Positions 62,997-64,000 of a DNA stretch of 64,000 bases are shown here, one piece after another. Source of the DNA: Paenibacillus macquariensis (GTDB lineage Bacteria; Bacillota; Bacilli; Paenibacillales; Paenibacillaceae); contig NZ_FTNK01000005.1 of assembly GCF_900156375.1 (NCBI RefSeq), forward strand, positions 248,001-312,000. Reading direction: 5' to 3'. The position numbers and the translations under genes were made by a program. Positions within the stretch are counted from its first letter, which is position 1. Each line of letters starts with the position of its first letter. The notes under the pieces were generated by a model that worked only from the letters and a program-made list of their open reading frames with translations, was not told the origin of the DNA and did no database searches.

Positions 62997-64000
62997 ATGA
63001 AATCGATAAATTCAACGGATTATGTTTTGGACTTCTCGGATATTCCTGTTGCAAGTTCGTGGAGTCAATTAAAGGAACGGCGTATAGAATATCAGACGCA
63101 CTTGCAACAACAACGGATTGAGCTACCAATCTTAGAATGGATGATGCAAGTTAACCAAATGCATGACTTAATCACGACGAAAGCCTTGGAAATCTGCGAG
63201 AAGGAAATGATGGAAGCGGGCTATGGACCGCCTCCTGTTCCATATTCTTTTATCGTGTTCGGTAGCGCAGGACGTAAGGAATCCACATTGTGGAGTGATC
63301 AAGATAATGGGCTTATTATAAGCGATGAAACGAATGAATTTAAAGATCGATACTTCGAATTATTTACGAATATACTGTGTGAGCAATTGGCTTATTTGGG
63401 ATATGAGAAGTGCCTAGGAAAGGTGATGTGCTCGGAACCCCTCTGGAGGAAGTCTTTGAAGGAATGGGAACTGACATTAGCTGAGTGGCAAAGCGACATG
63501 AGTTGGGAGCCGATTCGTTATCTAATTATTGCCGCAGATATGCGTCATATTACCGGTGATCAAAGGTTGACCGATGAATTAAAAGGAATATTTTATCGAG
63601 GGTTTAAAGAAGTTCCTGAACTGCAATATGCGATATTGCGTAATACAGTTAGGCATAAAGCAACCTTGAATATTTTAGGGCAAGTGGTGACTGAACGTTT
63701 TGGAGATCATGCTGGTGGTTTCGATATCAAATATGGAGTCTACATCCCTTTGGTTAATTTTGTAAGGTTTATGGCATTGCAGTTAGATGTGAGAGAAACA
63801 ACAACGAAGAAAAGGTTGGAGAAGTTAATATCTTTGGATAGTGATAATGTACTGCTTGAAAGCTGTCAAAAGGCCTTTGACATGGCGATACAGCTAAGGA
63901 TGAGTACGCCTTGTACACTTTCGGATGGATTGTTAATCAGCAGTAACTATATCTCTGAACAAGAACTTAAGAAAAAAACAATCATGCACGAACTCCGTGA
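62997..64000 (+). CDS. DUF294 (GlnD-like) nucleotidyltransferase, 3' end outside window
   Basis: The frame is open from ATG 62997 (behind GAGGGGG) to the window edge, 334 residues so far. Residues about 80-110 carry the nucleotidyltransferase motif FGSAGRKESTLWSDQDNGLI, with the G-S and D-x-D of the polymerase-beta fold, as in the N-terminal domain of protein-PII uridylyltransferase GlnD. The rest looks like the helical DUF294 C-terminal substrate-binding domain. No CBS domains precede it. Next to amtB it is a candidate nitrogen-signalling enzyme; this is inference. Confidence 0.82.
   Translation, partial: MKSINSTDYVLDFSDIPVASSWSQLKERRIEYQTHLQQQRIELPILEWMMQVNQMHDLITTKALEICEKEMMEAGYGPPPVPYSFIVFGSAGRKESTLWSDQDNGLIISDETNEFKDRYFELFTNILCEQLAYLGYEKCLGKVMCSEPLWRKSLKEWELTLAEWQSDMSWEPIRYLIIAADMRHITGDQRLTDELKGIFYRGFKEVPELQYAILRNTVRHKATLNILGQVVTERFGDHAGGFDIKYGVYIPLVNFVRFMALQLDVRETTTKKRLEKLISLDSDNVLLESCQKAFDMAIQLRMSTPCTLSDGLLISSNYISEQELKKKTIMHELR

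Noticed and set aside
1..64000. tRNA genes, T-box leaders and known metabolite riboswitches
   Set aside because: All intergenic stretches over 100 bases were read, and none showed a cloverleaf, a T-box sequence or a recognisable riboswitch core. A covariance-model search would be decisive.

Overview
The window is chromosomal DNA of a low-to-moderate GC Gram-positive bacterium, most likely Paenibacillus or a close relative in the Paenibacillaceae. The signs are a secreted enzyme with three S-layer homology domains, a GH3/GH94 sugar-degradation pair, many Bacillales gene families (YtxH, YutE, YitT, YugP, YtpB, LTA synthase, HxlAB, DUF624), strong AGGAGG ribosome binding sites with frequent TTG and GTG starts, and intrinsic terminators after most transcription units. 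I see no rRNA, tRNA, CRISPR array, transposase or integrase. There is one clear structured RNA gene, 6S RNA, at about 57.0 kb.

Layout: 0-4.4 kb holds the end of a GH3 beta-glucosidase and a 1,2-beta-oligoglucan phosphorylase (GH94). 4.7-9.0 kb is a giant surface-anchored double metallophosphoesterase with a candidate Pho box. 9.2-13.9 kb is a LysR gene divergent from pstS-pstC-pstA-pstB. 14-17.6 kb is an ABC exporter with its own response regulator and a histidine kinase with almost no outside loop. 17.7-21 kb holds a MATE pump, hxlAB and a HxlR-type regulator. 21-28.5 kb is a run of small genes: a duplicated-HTH protein, an orphan holin, Dabb, YutE, DUF4261, YtxH, glutamate racemase, a LysM-M14 peptidase, DUF1232, an IscA-like protein and DUF1450. 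28.6-36.4 kb holds LTA synthase, an RNA methyltransferase, an O-methyltransferase, an MFS pump and hemE-hemH. 36.5-46.3 kb holds CapA, a GDPD-FAH-DUF92 run, an ABC-F protein, an M42 peptidase, LapA, oligoendopeptidase F and two small genes. 46.3-53 kb holds a cold-shock protein, YebC, YtpB, PfkA, a second MATE pump and a DUF4015 glycoside hydrolase. 53-64 kb holds YitT, a DEAD-box helicase with a long structured leader, DUF624, 6S RNA, Tpx, a rhomboid, a GltC-like LysR, YugP, a MerR protein, AmtB and a DUF294 (GlnD-like) nucleotidyltransferase cut by the window end.

How the genes fit together: the left end suggests intracellular use of beta-1,2-gluco-oligosaccharides (phosphorolysis plus a beta-glucosidase). 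The surface phosphoesterase and the Pst importer form a phosphate-scavenging block. The right end is a nitrogen block: amtB has two GlnR/TnrA-type sites flanking its promoter, 105 bp apart centre to centre, and is followed by a GlnD-like nucleotidyltransferase instead of the usual glnK. That last arrangement, the double-start oligoendopeptidase, the duplicated-HTH protein and the structured helicase leader are the parts I would look at first. Most of the rest is ordinary core genome.
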